Counted from the stretch's first letter, positions 11,573 to 25,309 are shown. The stretch is DNA of 64,000 nt from Candidatus Altimarinota bacterium (GCA_028689205.1 JAQTWP010000004.1:62001-126000), one strand, 5' to 3'. Notes: generated by a model not told the origin, from the letters alone. Program-made: numbers and translations.

Positions 11573-11872
11573 ATGGAACTTTTTAAAATTATAAAAAAAC
11601 CTGTAATTACAGAAAAAACTCAAGCTTTAGAGCTTAATGGAGTTTATACTATGCAAGTTAACAAGCTTTGTACTAAAGTTGATATTAGAAAAGCATTTGA
11701 AACACTTTATGGTGTAACTGTAAAAAGTGTAAATATTACAAAGACAAGAGAAAAATTCAGAAATACTAGAAAATGAGTTGCTCTTAAAAAAAGATCAACT
11801 ACTAAAGCATTAATTGCTTTGAAAGATTGACAGAGAGTTGCAGACCTTATGAAACTAAGCATTAAGGATTAA
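11573..11872 (+). CDS. rplW: 50S ribosomal protein L23 (uL23)
   Basis: This 99-aa protein has the L23 fold signature KIIKKPVITEKT at the start and the conserved NTRKGVALKK segment. It sits at the exit of the peptide tunnel and forms the docking site for trigger factor and SRP. It follows rplD by 13 bp in the standard gene order. Confidence 0.95.
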
Positions 11873-11896
11873 TTACTAATTTAATAAAAGTCTTAT

Positions 11897-12742
11897 ATGG
11901 CAATTAAGAAATACAATCCTACCACACCTTCTAGACGTGAAATGACTGGTCATACTTTTGAAGAGTTGACTACTAATGAACCGTTTAAAGCGCTAACCTA
12001 CAAAATTAGGTCTAATGCAGGTAGAAATAACACTTGAAGAATTACTGTAAGACATCAAGGTGGATGACATAAACAATTATATAGAAAAGTTGATTTCTTT
12101 TTTACTGACAAACTTAATATACCAGCAAAAGTTGAAACTGTTGAATATGATCCATATAGATCAGCTTACATTGCTCTAATTTGTTATAAAGATTGAGAAA
12201 GAAGATATATTGTTGCTCATAAAGATATAAAAGTTTGAGATGAAGTAGTTACTGCTACAAATGCAAAACCTATTTCTTGAAATAGATCAGAAGTTTGAAA
12301 TATTCCAGTTGGACTTACTGTTTTCAATGTAGAAATGATTGTTGGTAAAGGTGCAAGTGCTGTTAGATCAGCTTGAGCTAGTGCTACTATCCTTTCACAA
12401 GAAGGTGAATATACACAAATTAAAATGCCTTCTGGAGAAATCAGATTAGTTCACAAAAAATGTTACGCTACTATATGAGTTGTTTCTAATACTTTCCATA
12501 ACCAAATAGTTATTGGTAAAGCATGAAGATCTAGATGGATGGGTAAGAGACCTACTGTTCTTGGTAAATCAATGAATCCAGTAGATCATCCACATTGAGG
12601 TTGAGAATGACATTCATCAATTGGTATGCCATATCCTAAGACTCCATGGGGTAAACCTGCTCTATGAGTTAAGACAAGAAAGAGAAAAGATACTTCTAGA
12701 TGGATTCTAAGAACTAGAAAAGGTAAACTAATGAAAAAATAA
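11897..12742 (+). CDS. rplB: 50S ribosomal protein L2 (uL2)
   Basis: This 281-aa protein has the expected two-domain L2 layout. Conserved segments include [16 protein letters not shown] near the start, [10 protein letters not shown], and the C-terminal [19 protein letters not shown] region near the peptidyl transferase centre, with TGA-Gly at the invariant positions. The usual His of that region is at the GEGH motif. It lies between rplW and rpsS as usual. Confidence 0.97.
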
Positions 12743-12773
12743 TTATTTTTATTACAACTAAAGCTATACAACT

Positions 12774-13037
12774 ATGACAAGAAGTCTAAAAAAGTGACCT
12801 TATATATATGATAGATTAGTATCAAAGGTTACAAAAATGAGTGAATCTGGTAAAAAATGAGTAATCAAAACTTGGGCGAGAGACTGTACTGTTCTTCCAG
12901 AATTCGTAGGTCAAACATTCTGAGTTCATAATGGTAAAGCTCATATTCCAGTATTTGTTACTGAAAATATGATTGGTCACAAATTATGAGAATTCTCTAT
13001 AACTAGAAGATTCATCTGACACGCTTGAAAAAAATAA
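12774..13037 (+). CDS. rpsS: 30S ribosomal protein S19 (uS19)
   Basis: This 87-aa protein starts MTRSLKKGPYI, the universal S19 N-terminus, and contains [24 protein letters not shown]. S19 sits in the head of the small subunit and contacts S13 and the A-site finger. The length is normal. Confidence 0.97.
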
Positions 13038-13070
13038 TATTAAATTTAATTCTAAAATAACTTAGACAGC

Positions 13071-13397
13071 ATGAAGGCTTACGCAAAGAACATAAGAATC
13101 TCACCAAAAAAACTAAGCGTTGTTGCTAGTATTGTGAGAAATATGGGAGTACAAAAAGCTCTAGATATACTAAAATTTATGCCAAATAAATGATCTTGAC
13201 TACTTTATAAAGTTATTGCAAGTGCTGTGGCAAATGCAAAAACAAACGACAATCAAGATTCTGCTAATTTAGTTTTGAATTCTATTATAGTAAACAAATG
13301 AGTTGTATACAAAAGATGAAATCCAATTTCTAGAGGTCGTAGTCATGCAATCTTAAAAAGAACAACTAATATTTTAGTTGAACTGAAAGTAAAATAA
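13071..13397 (+). CDS. rplV: 50S ribosomal protein L22 (uL22)
   Basis: This 108-aa protein shows the L22 pattern: MKAYAKNIRISPKK at the N-terminus, a long hairpin region, then RGNPISRGRSHAILKRT near the end. It binds 23S rRNA and forms part of the exit-tunnel constriction. It lies 33 bp after rpsS. Confidence 0.95.
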
Positions 13398-13425
13398 TCT
13401 TTATTTTTAATTATTACCAATAATT

Positions 13426-14064
13426 ATGGGACACAAAGTTAGCCCTTTAGCATTTAGAATCTGATATATCAAAACTTGGAAAACAAGTGCTTATTTTGAC
13501 GAAAAAGAATACCCGAAAAAAGTTGCCTCTGATGTAGAGATTAGAATATTTGTGAAAAGATTTCTTCAAGGAATTCCTGTTTGAAATATTTTCGTTAATT
13601 ACACTAGTCAAAGTACAAATATTGTAATTTATACTTCAAAAGTTGCATTAGTTTTAGGTAAAAATTGAGAAAGTACTGAAAAACTTGAAGCTGATCTAGT
13701 GAAACAATTCAATATGAAATTCGCTATTGATGTAAAAGAAATTAAAAAACCAGAACTTAATGCTGCAATAGTTGCAGATATGATTGCTAGACAAGTAGAA
13801 AAGAAATTACCTTACAGAAGAGTTGTAAAAAATGCAATTGCTAAAACAATGGAAAAAGGATGATTATGAATCAAAGTTATTTGTTCAGGACGTCTTAATT
13901 GAGTTGAAATTGCAAGAACTGAAACATATAAAGAATGAAATATTCCTACTCAAACTATAAGAGCTGATATTGATTATACTACTGAAAGAGCTAATACAAT
14001 ATATTGAGTAATCGGAATTAAGGTTTGGATATACAAATGAGATATATTGAAAAACAAGAAATAA
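13426..14064 (+). CDS. rpsC: 30S ribosomal protein S3 (uS3)
   Basis: This 212-aa protein starts MGHKVSPLAFRIG and contains a KH domain (residues about 40-110) and the C-terminal S3 domain with LPYRRVVKNAIAKTMEKGGLGIKV and GRLNGVEIARTE. S3 is part of the mRNA entry helicase of the 30S head. The length is slightly below E. coli (233 aa). Confidence 0.96.
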
Positions 14065-14111
14065 ACTTGACATTAAGATTAATTAATTATACTATCTAAG
14101 CTAAAAATACA

Positions 14112-14522
14112 ATGTTACAACCTAAGAAAACTAAATACAGAAAAGCTCATAGATGAGTTTTAAAATGAATCGCAGTTCGTGGTTCTTCTGTTTCATTTGG
14201 TGATTATGCAATGAAGACTGTAGAACAAGGATTTATTACTTCAAGGCAAATTGAAGCTTCTCGTAGAGCGATAGTACGTTTCTTGAAACGTGGATGAAAG
14301 CTTTGGATTAGAATATTTCCAGATAAACCATATACTAAAAAACCATTAGAAGTTCCGATGGGTTGAGGTAAAGGTAGTGTTGAAATGTACGTAGCTCCTG
14401 TAAAACCAGGTAGAATACTTTTTGAAATATCATGAGTATCTGCCGAAGTTGCAAGAGAAGCTTTTCGTCTTGCTTCACACAAACTTCCAATCAAAACTAA
14501 AATTTTAGCTGATATAATTTAA
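14112..14522 (+). CDS. rplP: 50S ribosomal protein L16 (uL16)
   Basis: This 136-aa protein has the L16 hallmarks: [15 protein letters not shown] at the start, [25 protein letters not shown] and [18 protein letters not shown]. It contacts the A-site tRNA and the peptidyl transferase centre. It ends 5 bp before rpmC. Confidence 0.97.
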
Positions 14523-14527
14523 AAAAA

Positions 14528-14722
14528 ATGACAGGACTTAAAGATAATAGAGCACTTGCTCAATTAGATATAGATGCTTTACAAAAAGAATTAAGAAAAG
14601 CTCAAATTGAATACTACGTTCTTCGTATGAAACACGTAGCTAATGAATTAAAACAAACACACTTGCTTAAAGCTCACAAATCTTACATAGCAAGATTAAA
14701 TACTTATTTAATTTTAAATTAA
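14528..14722 (+). CDS. rpmC: 50S ribosomal protein L29 (uL29)
   Basis: This 64-aa protein is two long helices, with the typical LDIDALQKELRKAQIEYYVLRMK stretch in its first half. It binds near the exit tunnel next to L23. The position between rplP and rpsQ confirms the call. It contains a single glycine, encoded by GGA. Confidence 0.92.
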   Translation: MTGLKDNRALAQLDIDALQKELRKAQIEYYVLRMKHVANELKQTHLLKAHKSYIARLNTYLILN

Positions 14723-14744
14723 TTATTTTTTTACTTACAAAAAG

Positions 14745-14963
14745 ATGAGAACAATAACTTGAACAGTTGCAAGTACAAAAATGGATAAAACTGTTGTAGT
14801 AAGAGTTGATAGTTATAAAATTCAACCAAAATACAAAAAGAAGTATAAAATTTCTAAAAACTTTTATGCTCATGATGAAAACAATATTTGCAAGGAATGA
14901 GAGACTGTTACAATAAAAGAATCAAAACCTCTTAGTAAATTAAAAAGATGGGAATTAGTTTAA
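14745..14963 (+). CDS. rpsQ: 30S ribosomal protein S17 (uS17)
   Basis: This 72-aa protein has the S17 OB-fold pattern: GTVASTKMDKTVVVRVD at the N-terminus, then [30 protein letters not shown]. It is a primary 16S rRNA binder of the small-subunit body. At 72 aa it is shorter than the usual 80-90. Confidence 0.95.
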
Positions 14964-15006
14964 TACTCTTTCTATAATTAAAACAATAACTTATTAAAAA
15001 GTAATT

Positions 15007-15375
15007 ATGATACAAACTGAATCAAGAATGATTGTTGCTGATAATAGCTGAGCTAAAATAGTTTCTGTTATTAAAGTACTTGGTGGATCTAAAAGAAGAT
15101 ATGCATATGTTGGAGATGTTGTTATTGTTTCTGTAAAAAAAGCTCTTCCACAATGAAATATTAAGAAAAAATCAGTAGTTAGAGCTGTTGTTGTTAGAAC
15201 TATGTATCCAATCAGAAGAGAAGATTGAAGTTACGTAAAATCTGATGATAATGCTTGTGTTATAATCAATGATAACTGAGAACCAAAATCTACTCGTGTA
15301 TTCGGTCCAGTATTCAGAGAATTAAAAGCAAAAGGATATCAAAAGATTATAAGTCTTGCTCCAGAGGTTTTATAA
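15007..15375 (+). CDS. rplN: 50S ribosomal protein L14 (uL14)
   Basis: This 122-aa protein starts [17 protein letters not shown], the canonical L14 N-terminus, and has [16 protein letters not shown] and the end [15 protein letters not shown]. It forms an intersubunit bridge with 16S helix 14. The length matches E. coli L14 (123). Confidence 0.97.
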
Positions 15376-15419
15376 TAACTCAATAAGACAATTAAAAATT
15401 AAAAATAATTTAAAAAATT

Positions 15420-15719
15420 ATGAAAGTACATACTTGAGATAAAGTAAAAATTACTACTTGAAAAGATAAATGAAAAGAAGGAAAAATTCTTTCTGTTGAT
15501 ACAAAAAATAAACGTGTATTAGTTGAAGGAGTTAATATTGTTTCTCGTAGTGTTAAAAAACAAGGAGCTAATCCTGGTCAAATTGTAAAATTAGAAAAAA
15601 CAATAGATGTATCTAATGTCATGATTATAGACTCTACTTGAAAACCATCTCGTATAGGTTATAAAATTGAAAACGGTAAGAAAGAAAGAATTGCTAAAAA
15701 GTCAGGTAAAAAAATATAA
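15420..15719 (+). CDS. rplX: 50S ribosomal protein L24 (uL24)
   Basis: This 99-aa protein has the KOW motif near the start (HTGDKVKITTGKDKGKEGKI, with four TGA-Gly codons) followed by NVMIIDSTGKPSRIGYKIENG. L24 is one of the two proteins that start 50S assembly. Gene order is standard. Confidence 0.95.
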
Positions 15720-15747
15720 AGATTAATTAAATATTAATTATTACAAT

Positions 15748-16287
15748 ATGTCATTCAAAGATAATTATAAGAAAAACATACTTCCGAAACTTCAAAAAGA
15801 TTTAGGAATAAAAAATGTTATGGATATTCCTAAAATAGAAAAAATCGTTCTCAATATGGGTATCGGTACCTATGTTAAAAATTGAGGAAAAGATATAAAC
15901 ATTTTGAAAAACGATCTAGCACTTATTGCATGACAAGCTCCAGTAGTGAAAAATGCAAAAAAAGCTATATCTAACTTTAAACTTCGTGAAGGAATGCCAG
16001 TTGGTATTATGGTTACTCTTAGATGAGATAGAATGTTCTATTTCCTAGATAAATTCATTAATATTATTGGTCCTAGAATCAGAGATTTCAGATGATTTTC
16101 AAATAAATCTTTTGATAAAGAATGAAATTACAATTGTTGAATAAAAGAACATACAATTTTTCCTGAAGTACCTCAGCAAGATATTGTTAAACCGTATTGA
16201 ATGCAAATTACTCTTAAAATGAAATGAAATAATTTAGAGCACAATAAAGCATTACTACTCGCACTTGGATATCCATTCCAAAAATAA
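15748..16287 (+). CDS. rplE: 50S ribosomal protein L5 (uL5)
   Basis: This 179-aa protein contains [26 protein letters not shown], and the phosphate-loop-like region followed by [12 protein letters not shown]. It binds 5S rRNA and the P-site tRNA. The length equals E. coli L5 (179). Confidence 0.97.
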
Positions 16288-16311
16288 TTTATTAATTTTT
16301 TAGAAAACTAT

Positions 16312-16536
16312 ATGGCAAGAAAAGCACTAGAAGTTAAATGCAAAAGAAATACTGAGAAAGCAACTCGTTTGTTTTTATCTTGAAAAAAGATAAAATTTGC
16401 AACTAAATTATATCACAGATGTTCTATTTGTTGAAGAGTAAGATGATATTATGGTAAATTCGATATGTGCCGTATATGTATTAGAGAAAGAGCAAATAGC
16501 GGTGAACTTATCGGAGTAAGAAAATCAAGCTGGTAA
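16312..16536 (+). CDS. rpsN: 30S ribosomal protein S14, zinc-binding type (uS14)
   Basis: This 74-aa protein has the four-cysteine zinc site of type Z S14: CSIC then CRIC spaced by 14 residues (C52/C55 pattern GRVRGYYGKFDMC), ending IGVRKSSW. The N-terminus is about 13 residues longer than the usual 61-aa type Z form. It sits between rplE and rpsH as expected. Confidence 0.94.
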
Positions 16537-16579
16537 AATTGATAAACAATATTTAATTATAAACTTTAAAAAAGTAATT

Positions 16580-16975
16580 ATGATAAACGATCCAATAGCA
16601 GATTTGTTAACACGTATTAGAAACGGTTACTTAGCTCGTCTAGCTAAAATTAGTGTTCCATATTCAAAAATCAAAAACGAAATACTTAGAATTCTTAAGA
16701 AGAATAAATATATTGTTTCTTTCGAAATCGAAGATTTGGGTAATGGTAAAAAAGATATTGTTATTGAATTAAATGACATACGTCTTACAAAATATGTACC
16801 TACATTCAAAAGAATTTCTAAACCTGGTCAAAGAATCTATATCAAACAAACTGATATAAAAAAATCTAGAAACGGTCTTGGTATTTACCTTGTTTCTACT
16901 CCAAAATGAGTAGTTACTGGTTATGAAGCAAGAGCTCTTAATGTTTGAGGAGAATTACTTTGCGAAGTTTATTAA
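16580..16975 (+). CDS. rpsH: 30S ribosomal protein S8 (uS8)
   Basis: This 131-aa protein starts MINDPIADLLTRIRNG and ends with the conserved C-terminal region containing GLGIYLVSTPKGVVTGYEAR and LGGELLCEVY. S8 binds 16S helix 21 and represses the spc operon in E. coli. I did not identify a matching control site here. Confidence 0.97.
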
Positions 16976-17002
16976 TATTAAATATTTAATTTTAAAAAGA
17001 AT

Positions 17003-17557
17003 ATGTCACGTATCTGAAAAGCACAAATCTTAATACCAGCATGAGTTACAATTGAAACTCAAAATGGAATTGTTACTGTTAAATGACCAAAAGGTCAATT
17101 AACTCAAGATATAAGAGATTTTGTTACAATTAAACAAGAAGAAAATCAATTAAACGTATCTATTGCTGATGAAAATGATTGATTTCAAAAATGAGTTTGG
17201 GGTCTAACTAGAACATTAATTTCTAATATGGTAATTTGAGTAACTGTTGGTTACCAAAAATCACTAGAAATTGTTTGAGTTTGATACAAATTCGAAGTAG
17301 TAAGTCCAACTAAATTAATTCTATCTGTAGGTTTTTCTCATAAAGTTGAATTAATCTCTCCAGAGTGAGTTACTGTTGAAGCTGATCCTACTTTAAAAAA
17401 CACTATCTTAATCAAAGGTATAAACAAACAACAAGTTGGTTACTTCGCTGCAAAAACAAGAGCAATTAAAAAACCAGAACCATATAAAGGTAAAGGTATT
17501 AAATATGTTGGTGAATATGTAAGAAGAAAAGCAGGTAAGACTTGAGGTAAAAAATAA
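17003..17557 (+). CDS. rplF: 50S ribosomal protein L6 (uL6)
   Basis: This 184-aa protein has two repeated L6 domains. Visible signatures are [15 protein letters not shown] at the N-terminus, [18 protein letters not shown] in the middle and [23 protein letters not shown] near the end. It lies near the factor-binding site of the 50S subunit. Confidence 0.97.
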
Positions 17558-17587
17558 TATAAATAACTAGCCACTAATAATTATACT

Positions 17588-17929
17588 ATGTTAAAAAAAT
17601 TTGTCGCAAGAGCAACTAGACATAATCGTATCAGAGCAAAAATCACTGGTACTGCATTAAGACCTAGACTTTGTGTTTATAGAAGTAATACTAATATCTA
17701 TACTCAATTAATAGATGACGTTGCAGCTAAAACTATTTGTTCAGCTTCTGATTTAAAAATCAAATCTTGAACTAAAGTTGAAAAAGCTACTACTGTTTGA
17801 CAAGAAGTTGCTCAAAAAGCAATTGACCTTGGTATTAAAGAAATAGTTTTTGATAGAGGTGGTTTTACGTATATTGGTCGTGTTAAAGCTCTAGCTGAAG
17901 CAGCTAGAAGCAAATGACTTAAATTTTAA
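17588..17929 (+). CDS. rplR: 50S ribosomal protein L18 (uL18)
   Basis: This 113-aa protein has [18 protein letters not shown] in the N-terminal half and [26 protein letters not shown] at the end, the universal L18 pattern. It binds 5S rRNA with L5. The gene order rplF-rplR-rpsE is standard. Confidence 0.96.
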
Positions 17930-17953
17930 TTTTTTTTAATTTCAACTGTTTTT

Positions 17954-18628
17954 ATGACAAAAGAAGCTCCAAAAAAATGAGGATTCAGAGATGCTGCTCC
18001 TAAAGAATTCAAAGAAGAACTTTTACAAATAGACCGTGTTACTCGTGTAACTGCCTGAGGTCGCCAATTAAGATTCAGAGCTTCTGTTGTTATTGGTGAT
18101 GGTAAAGGTAGAGTTTGACTTGGAATTGGTAAGGCTTGAGAAGTAGTTGTTGCTATTGAAAAAGCTGTAAGAGACGCTAAGAAAAATATTATCAAATTTG
18201 CTATTATTGATGGTACTATTGCTCACAATATTACTGCTGATTATAAAGCTGCATCAGTTATGTTACATCCAGCTTCTCCAGGTACTTGAATAATTGCCTG
18301 AGGTGCAGTTCGTAAAATAATATCAGTTTCTGGTCTTAGAGATATTCTTGCAAAAAGATATTGAAGTACTAATGCTATTACTAATGCAAGAGCAACTTTA
18401 AAAGCACTTTCATTAATCAAAACTAACTCAGAATTTTCAAAAAAATCTATTGAAGAAGAAGTAGCTGTAACTGAAACTAAAACAGAAGTTAAAACTCCAG
18501 TAGTTGAAACTAAAGTTAAAGAAGTAGCTATAGAAAAAACTCCAGTAGTTGAAATTGAAACTAAAGAAACTACAAAACCTGTTGCAACTAAAAAAGTTTC
18601 AGCAAAAAAACCTACTACAAAGAAATAG
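17954..18628 (+). CDS. rpsE: 30S ribosomal protein S5 (uS5) with long charged C-terminal tail
   Basis: This 224-aa protein has a normal S5 core (residues about 12-160): RVTRVTAGGRQLRFRASVV, GDGKGRVGLGIGKAGEVV and HPASPGTGIIAGGAVR, ending TNARATLKALSLIK. A tail of about 60 residues follows, rich in Glu, Thr, Val and Lys. It contains an imperfect repeat around KTPVVET and KTPVVEI and ends in a basic KKVSAKKPTTKK. E. coli S5 is 167 aa, so the tail is an extension. It ends with TAG. rpmD is missing after it. Confidence 0.95.
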
Positions 18629-18656
18629 GAATTATTTTTTACTATAAATATAATAT

Positions 18657-19139
18657 ATGACTACTCATACAGATATTAAACCAAATGTTGGTTCAACAAA
18701 AACTTCAAAAAGATTAGGACGTGGAAACGGATCTGGTAAATGAACATTTTGTTGAAAAGGTTGTAAAGGTCAAAATGCTAGAAAATGATCAAAATTCAGT
18801 CAAGCTTTTGAATGAGGACAATCTCCTTTATTCATTAGAATGCCAAAAATGAGAGGTTTTACTGCATTAAATCAAGTAAAATATACAGCAGTTAATATTT
18901 CTACTTTAGCAAAAATTGCTGAAACAGGTACAACTGATATAACTAAACTTGTTCTTATTGTTAAAGGTATTATCAAAAAGGAATCTGATCCAGTTAAAGT
19001 ATTATGAGAATGAGAAATTAGCGTAGCAGTTACTGTAGAAGCTGACAAAGTTTCTGTAGAAGCTCTTAAGAAAATTGAAAAAGCAGGTTGAAAAATAGAT
19101 ATCAAAAAACTTGAACCTAAAAAAGCAAAGATTAAATAA
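18657..19139 (+). CDS. rplO: 50S ribosomal protein L15 (uL15)
   Basis: This 160-aa protein has the glycine-rich N-terminus RLGRGNGSGKGTFCGKGCKG, then FEGGQSPLFIRMPKMRGF, and the C-terminal KKIEKAGGKIDI. It is a late assembly protein of the 50S subunit. It is the last gene of the operon: secY, which normally follows, is absent and a terminator comes next. Confidence 0.96.
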
Positions 19140-19157
19140 TAATCATAAATCTAAAAT

Positions 19158-19187
19158 ACCTTTCAGAAATGAGAGGTTTTTTTATTT
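19158..19187 (+). terminator. Rho-independent terminator of ribosomal operon
   Basis: The stem ACCTTTC / GAGAGGT (one G-T pair) with a 5-nt loop is followed by seven Ts and a T-rich tail. It lies 18 bp after the rplO stop and shows that the operon ends without secY or adk. Confidence 0.75.
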
Positions 19188-19297
19188 AGTATATTATTTA
19201 TATTTTTTTTGATTTTATAAATATTAGTATATACTTACATTAGAAAATAAAATCTCACTACATAAACTTTGTTATTTTAACATATAATTTTACTTAT

Positions 19298-21280
19298 ATG
19301 AATAATACTAAGCAAATAAATTATTTTCATAATTTTATTTATTCAGCATCAAATAAGAGTGTAGCATTCACACTTGTTGAATTAATAGTCGTGATAGTAA
19401 TATTAGCTATACTTTCAACTATAGCTTTTCTTTCTTTTCTTTATCAATCAAGTATTGCAAGAGATTCTAAACGCATGTCTGATATATCAAGTATAGTAAA
19501 ATGATTACAAATATTCTCAGCTACATCTTGAAGATATCCCATTCCAGATTCTAATATTAATATATATTCATGAATCACTTTAATTTGATTTCAATGAAAC
19601 GCATGAGAAGGTGTACTTAATACAATTAGTTTATCATCTTGATGATGAAAAGATCCATTGGATGATACCTTTTATACTTATAATACCAATTTTACTAAAA
19701 ATAAAGCACAACTAGTTTGATTTTTAGAAAATCAATTAACACAATGATTTTACAATAATATTCAAGATATAGATAAGGCATATGCACAAAGTTATATAGA
19801 TAGGTTTCCTTATGAAAAATGAGACACATTGTGAATTATTCTAGCCCAATCTTGAACAACAAACACTAATTTTATTCCTATTCAAGATCAATTAGTTCCT
19901 TGAGAAAACTTTGATACACAATCATTAGCACAAAATACTTGAAAAATAACTGTAATTAATAACACTGACCCAACGAATTTTCCAAACGTAGCAAACACAA
20001 TATTTAGCGGATATATTTATTGAACTTGAGTAACCACTGCAGTATTAGTTCCTACAGAAAATGATTTGATAACTTGAATATATTACAGTGTATGACAAAA
20101 TCTTAATGACCATAAATCTTGATCTCCGACAGTTACGATTGTTTGAAAATTAGCTACATTTTCTATAGCTCAAACAGAGAATAATATGTGAATATGAGAC
20201 CAAGTTGATTATGGTACTGATAATAAAATATGTTATATATCTAAAAAACTATCTTCAACCAAATGGGATTGTATTTCAGCAACATGAGATATTCCAGTTC
20301 AGGTTACTAATGTATCTGTTAATTCTATTACTCATGCGTTTGATTCTTTGAATAATGCAATAGTATGAGCAAGTAACTCAGAACATTTGAATACCACAAA
20401 TCTTACAACGGCATGATGATGAAATGGACTTGTGCTTAATTTACCTTGTTATTATGATAATTGACCAGATATTTCAAATGTTATTGTTAATTGATATACA
20501 ACCAATCCAACTAATTATATTAATATTTATACACCAAATGACTTGATAAATGAAGTTAATTCAAGTCAAAGGCATAATTGAGTATGGAATGATTGAAAAT
20601 TCAGAATGAGTATAACTTCAACTTGGCAAAGTATGATTACAATAGCTCAGAGTTATACTGTAACTGATTGATTGCAAATTGATTGAGTAAATACATATCA
20701 AAGTTACTGAATCAAGGCTTTAGACCCTGCGTCTCCTTCGGTCTCAAATATAAGCATTAAGAATAACATAGTAAAGAATTTTGGATCAAGCGCAATATCT
20801 GGAGAACCAGCATCTGATGTTGAATATGCTATATGAATTGAATATCCAACTAATACAATTGTATATAATAATATTGTATATGATTGAATATGAGTTTGAA
20901 TATTTGCAGAAAATTATTGATTTGGAACTTCAATTGCTAATAATACGGTTTATTGAACACGCATCTGATTAATGAAAAACTGAATGGATATACCAGCAAT
21001 ATCTATAAATAATATTGCTATAAATAATTGAATTGATTATTCTGGTGAATTTATATACTCTTCCAATAATATTTCTTCTGATTCTACATCTCCAGGAACT
21101 AATTCAAAAACTTTAACCAATCCAGTCTTTATTGATCAGACTAATAAAGATTTTCACTTATCTCCAAGTGATACAACAGCAATTAATTTTTGATATGACC
21201 TTTCAGAGTATTTTAAAACTGATATAGATTGAGAATTACGTCCAATTTGAACTTGGGATATTTGAGCTGATGAAAAATAG
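19298..21280 (+). CDS. Type IV prepilin-like protein fused to beta-helix-like passenger
   Basis: This 660-aa protein has a 23-residue leader ending in VA, then FTLVELIVVIVILAILSTIA, the class III prepilin signal and first helix. The first 200 residues align with the prepilin at 5731 (shared RDS...DIS, GLQ.F, YP.PDS and FLENQ). After that the passenger is different. It contains repeated short segments with NNIV, SNISI, NTIVYNNIVYDGIGVG and NNTVYG, the pattern of right-handed parallel beta-helix rungs. It ends in ELRPIGTWDIGADEK, like choice-of-anchor Q or DUF1565-type surface proteins. Likely role: a surface-displayed passenger on a minor-pilin-like stalk. Many TGA-Gly codons are present and the single frame is intact. 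Confidence 0.85.
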
Positions 21281-21422
21281 AAATCTAAATTCTACTTTCC
21301 TCACAAAAATTAACAAAAAACTTCACTTAAAATTCCTTCAAAAAACTCTATTTATAATATATTAATTTTAACTACAAAAAAGCCGTAAAAAAGCCAAAAA
21401 ATCATTTGCAAAAAATGCTAAA

Positions 21423-21468
21423 AAACGTATATTTTAAGGGTAAAATTTTATTCATAACATATACGTTT
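21423..21468 (+). promoter_or_regulatory. Inverted repeat in gyrA leader
   Basis: AAACGTATAT (21423-21432) and its exact complement ATATACGTTT (21459-21468) are separated by 26 bp and followed by seven Ts ending right before the gyrA ATG. It could be an operator, a weak attenuator or a supercoiling-sensitive element. A TATAAT lies further upstream at 21353-21358. Confidence 0.4.
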
Positions 21469-21472
21469 TTTT

Positions 21473-24082
<2,610 letters not shown>

Positions 24083-24087
24083 AATTT

Positions 24088-24121
24088 AAAAGCCTCCGTT
24101 TCATTTAGAGCGGAGGCTTTT
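24088..24121 (+). terminator. Rho-independent terminator after gyrA
   Basis: AAAAGCCTCCG and CGGAGGCTTTT form a strong 11-bp stem with a loop of about 12 nt, ending in a T-rich tail 6 bp after the gyrA stop. The GC-rich stem stands out from the AT-rich surroundings. Confidence 0.85.
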
Positions 24122-24190
24122 AAAATTAAAATTATTGTATTATTTGAAAATTCAATATAGTTTTAATAATTATAAATTAATTTATATATT

Positions 24191-25309
24191 ATGTTCTCAA
24201 AAAAACCAATTATGGAGTTAGAAGAAAGCAAAAATTTTATTATAAAACTTGGTATTATAACAATATTTTTGGTTGCATTATTTTTCTTTTATCAAATTGC
24301 GAATATAGTAGTAATACTTATTTTTGCACTTTTTCTTAATATTTTATTCGCTCCATTCCTGAATAAACTTAATAAATGGAAAATAGCAGATTGGCTTTGA
24401 ATAATGCTAATTTACCTTACAATTTTTGCTTTTATTTTGGTTGTTTTTTTTACCATTGTGCCAATTTTTATCAAGCAAACAGGAATTTTAATAGATAATA
24501 TTATTAATTGGATAAATACAATAAAAGCTGTTTATGAGCTTAAATGAGTTGATGGGTTTGGTTTACCTAAGTTCATGTTATGACTGATTTCTCATATTGA
24601 TTTCAATTCACTTTTTGATTCTATTAAGAATAATATATCCGAAATTTCTAAGTTTGTAGGGAATAATTTCAAAAACTTTCTGACTAACTGAGCTGGATTT
24701 ATTTTTTCTATAACAAGCGCTTTTATTAATTTTATTCTAGTTTTTATTTTTACTTTTTTTATAGCATTAGAAAGAAAACAAATAAGAAGTTTTTTCTATA
24801 AAATAATACCAGAAAATATTTCAAAATTCATATTTTCAAAAGAAGATAAAATTGTAGATAGTCTCTATAATTGGCTAAAAGGTCAAATGATACTTGGCGC
24901 AAGTATTTTTACAATAACTATTGTTGGACTTCTTTTTTTAAGGGTGTTTTGAATTAAAATTGAGGAATATTTTACTCTAGCTTTAATAGCATGAATGATG
25001 GAATTCGTACCTTATATTGGACCGTTCATTGCTCTTTTACCAGCTCTCGCAATAGCTGCTTGATTATGAATAAAATCAGTAATAATAATAACTATTCTAT
25101 ATATTATAATACAACAAGTGGAGAATAATGTACTTGTTCCTCTTGTAATGAGTAAATCACTTTCACTTTCTCCTTTTTCTGTATTAATTGCAATGACTAT
25201 TGGAGCGAGTTTATTCGGAATAATTGGTATTATAGTGGCAATTCCAATAGTATCAATTATACAAATTTTCCTATTACCATATTTAGAAAAAAAGAAAAAT
25301 ATAAAATAA
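24191..25309 (+). CDS. AI-2E family (PerM-like) membrane permease
   Basis: This 372-aa protein has about eight hydrophobic segments in the AI-2E/PerM layout: two helices near the N-terminus, a third near residue 75, a soluble central part, then a C-terminal block. The family signature appears as MEFVPYIGPFIALLPALAIA near residue 275, followed by QQVENNVLVPLVMSK and IPIVSIIQIF. Members export small molecules or ions, including autoinducer-2 in some species, but many are not characterised. Substrate here is unknown. It ends 5 bp before the promoter of the aromatic operon. Confidence 0.88.
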
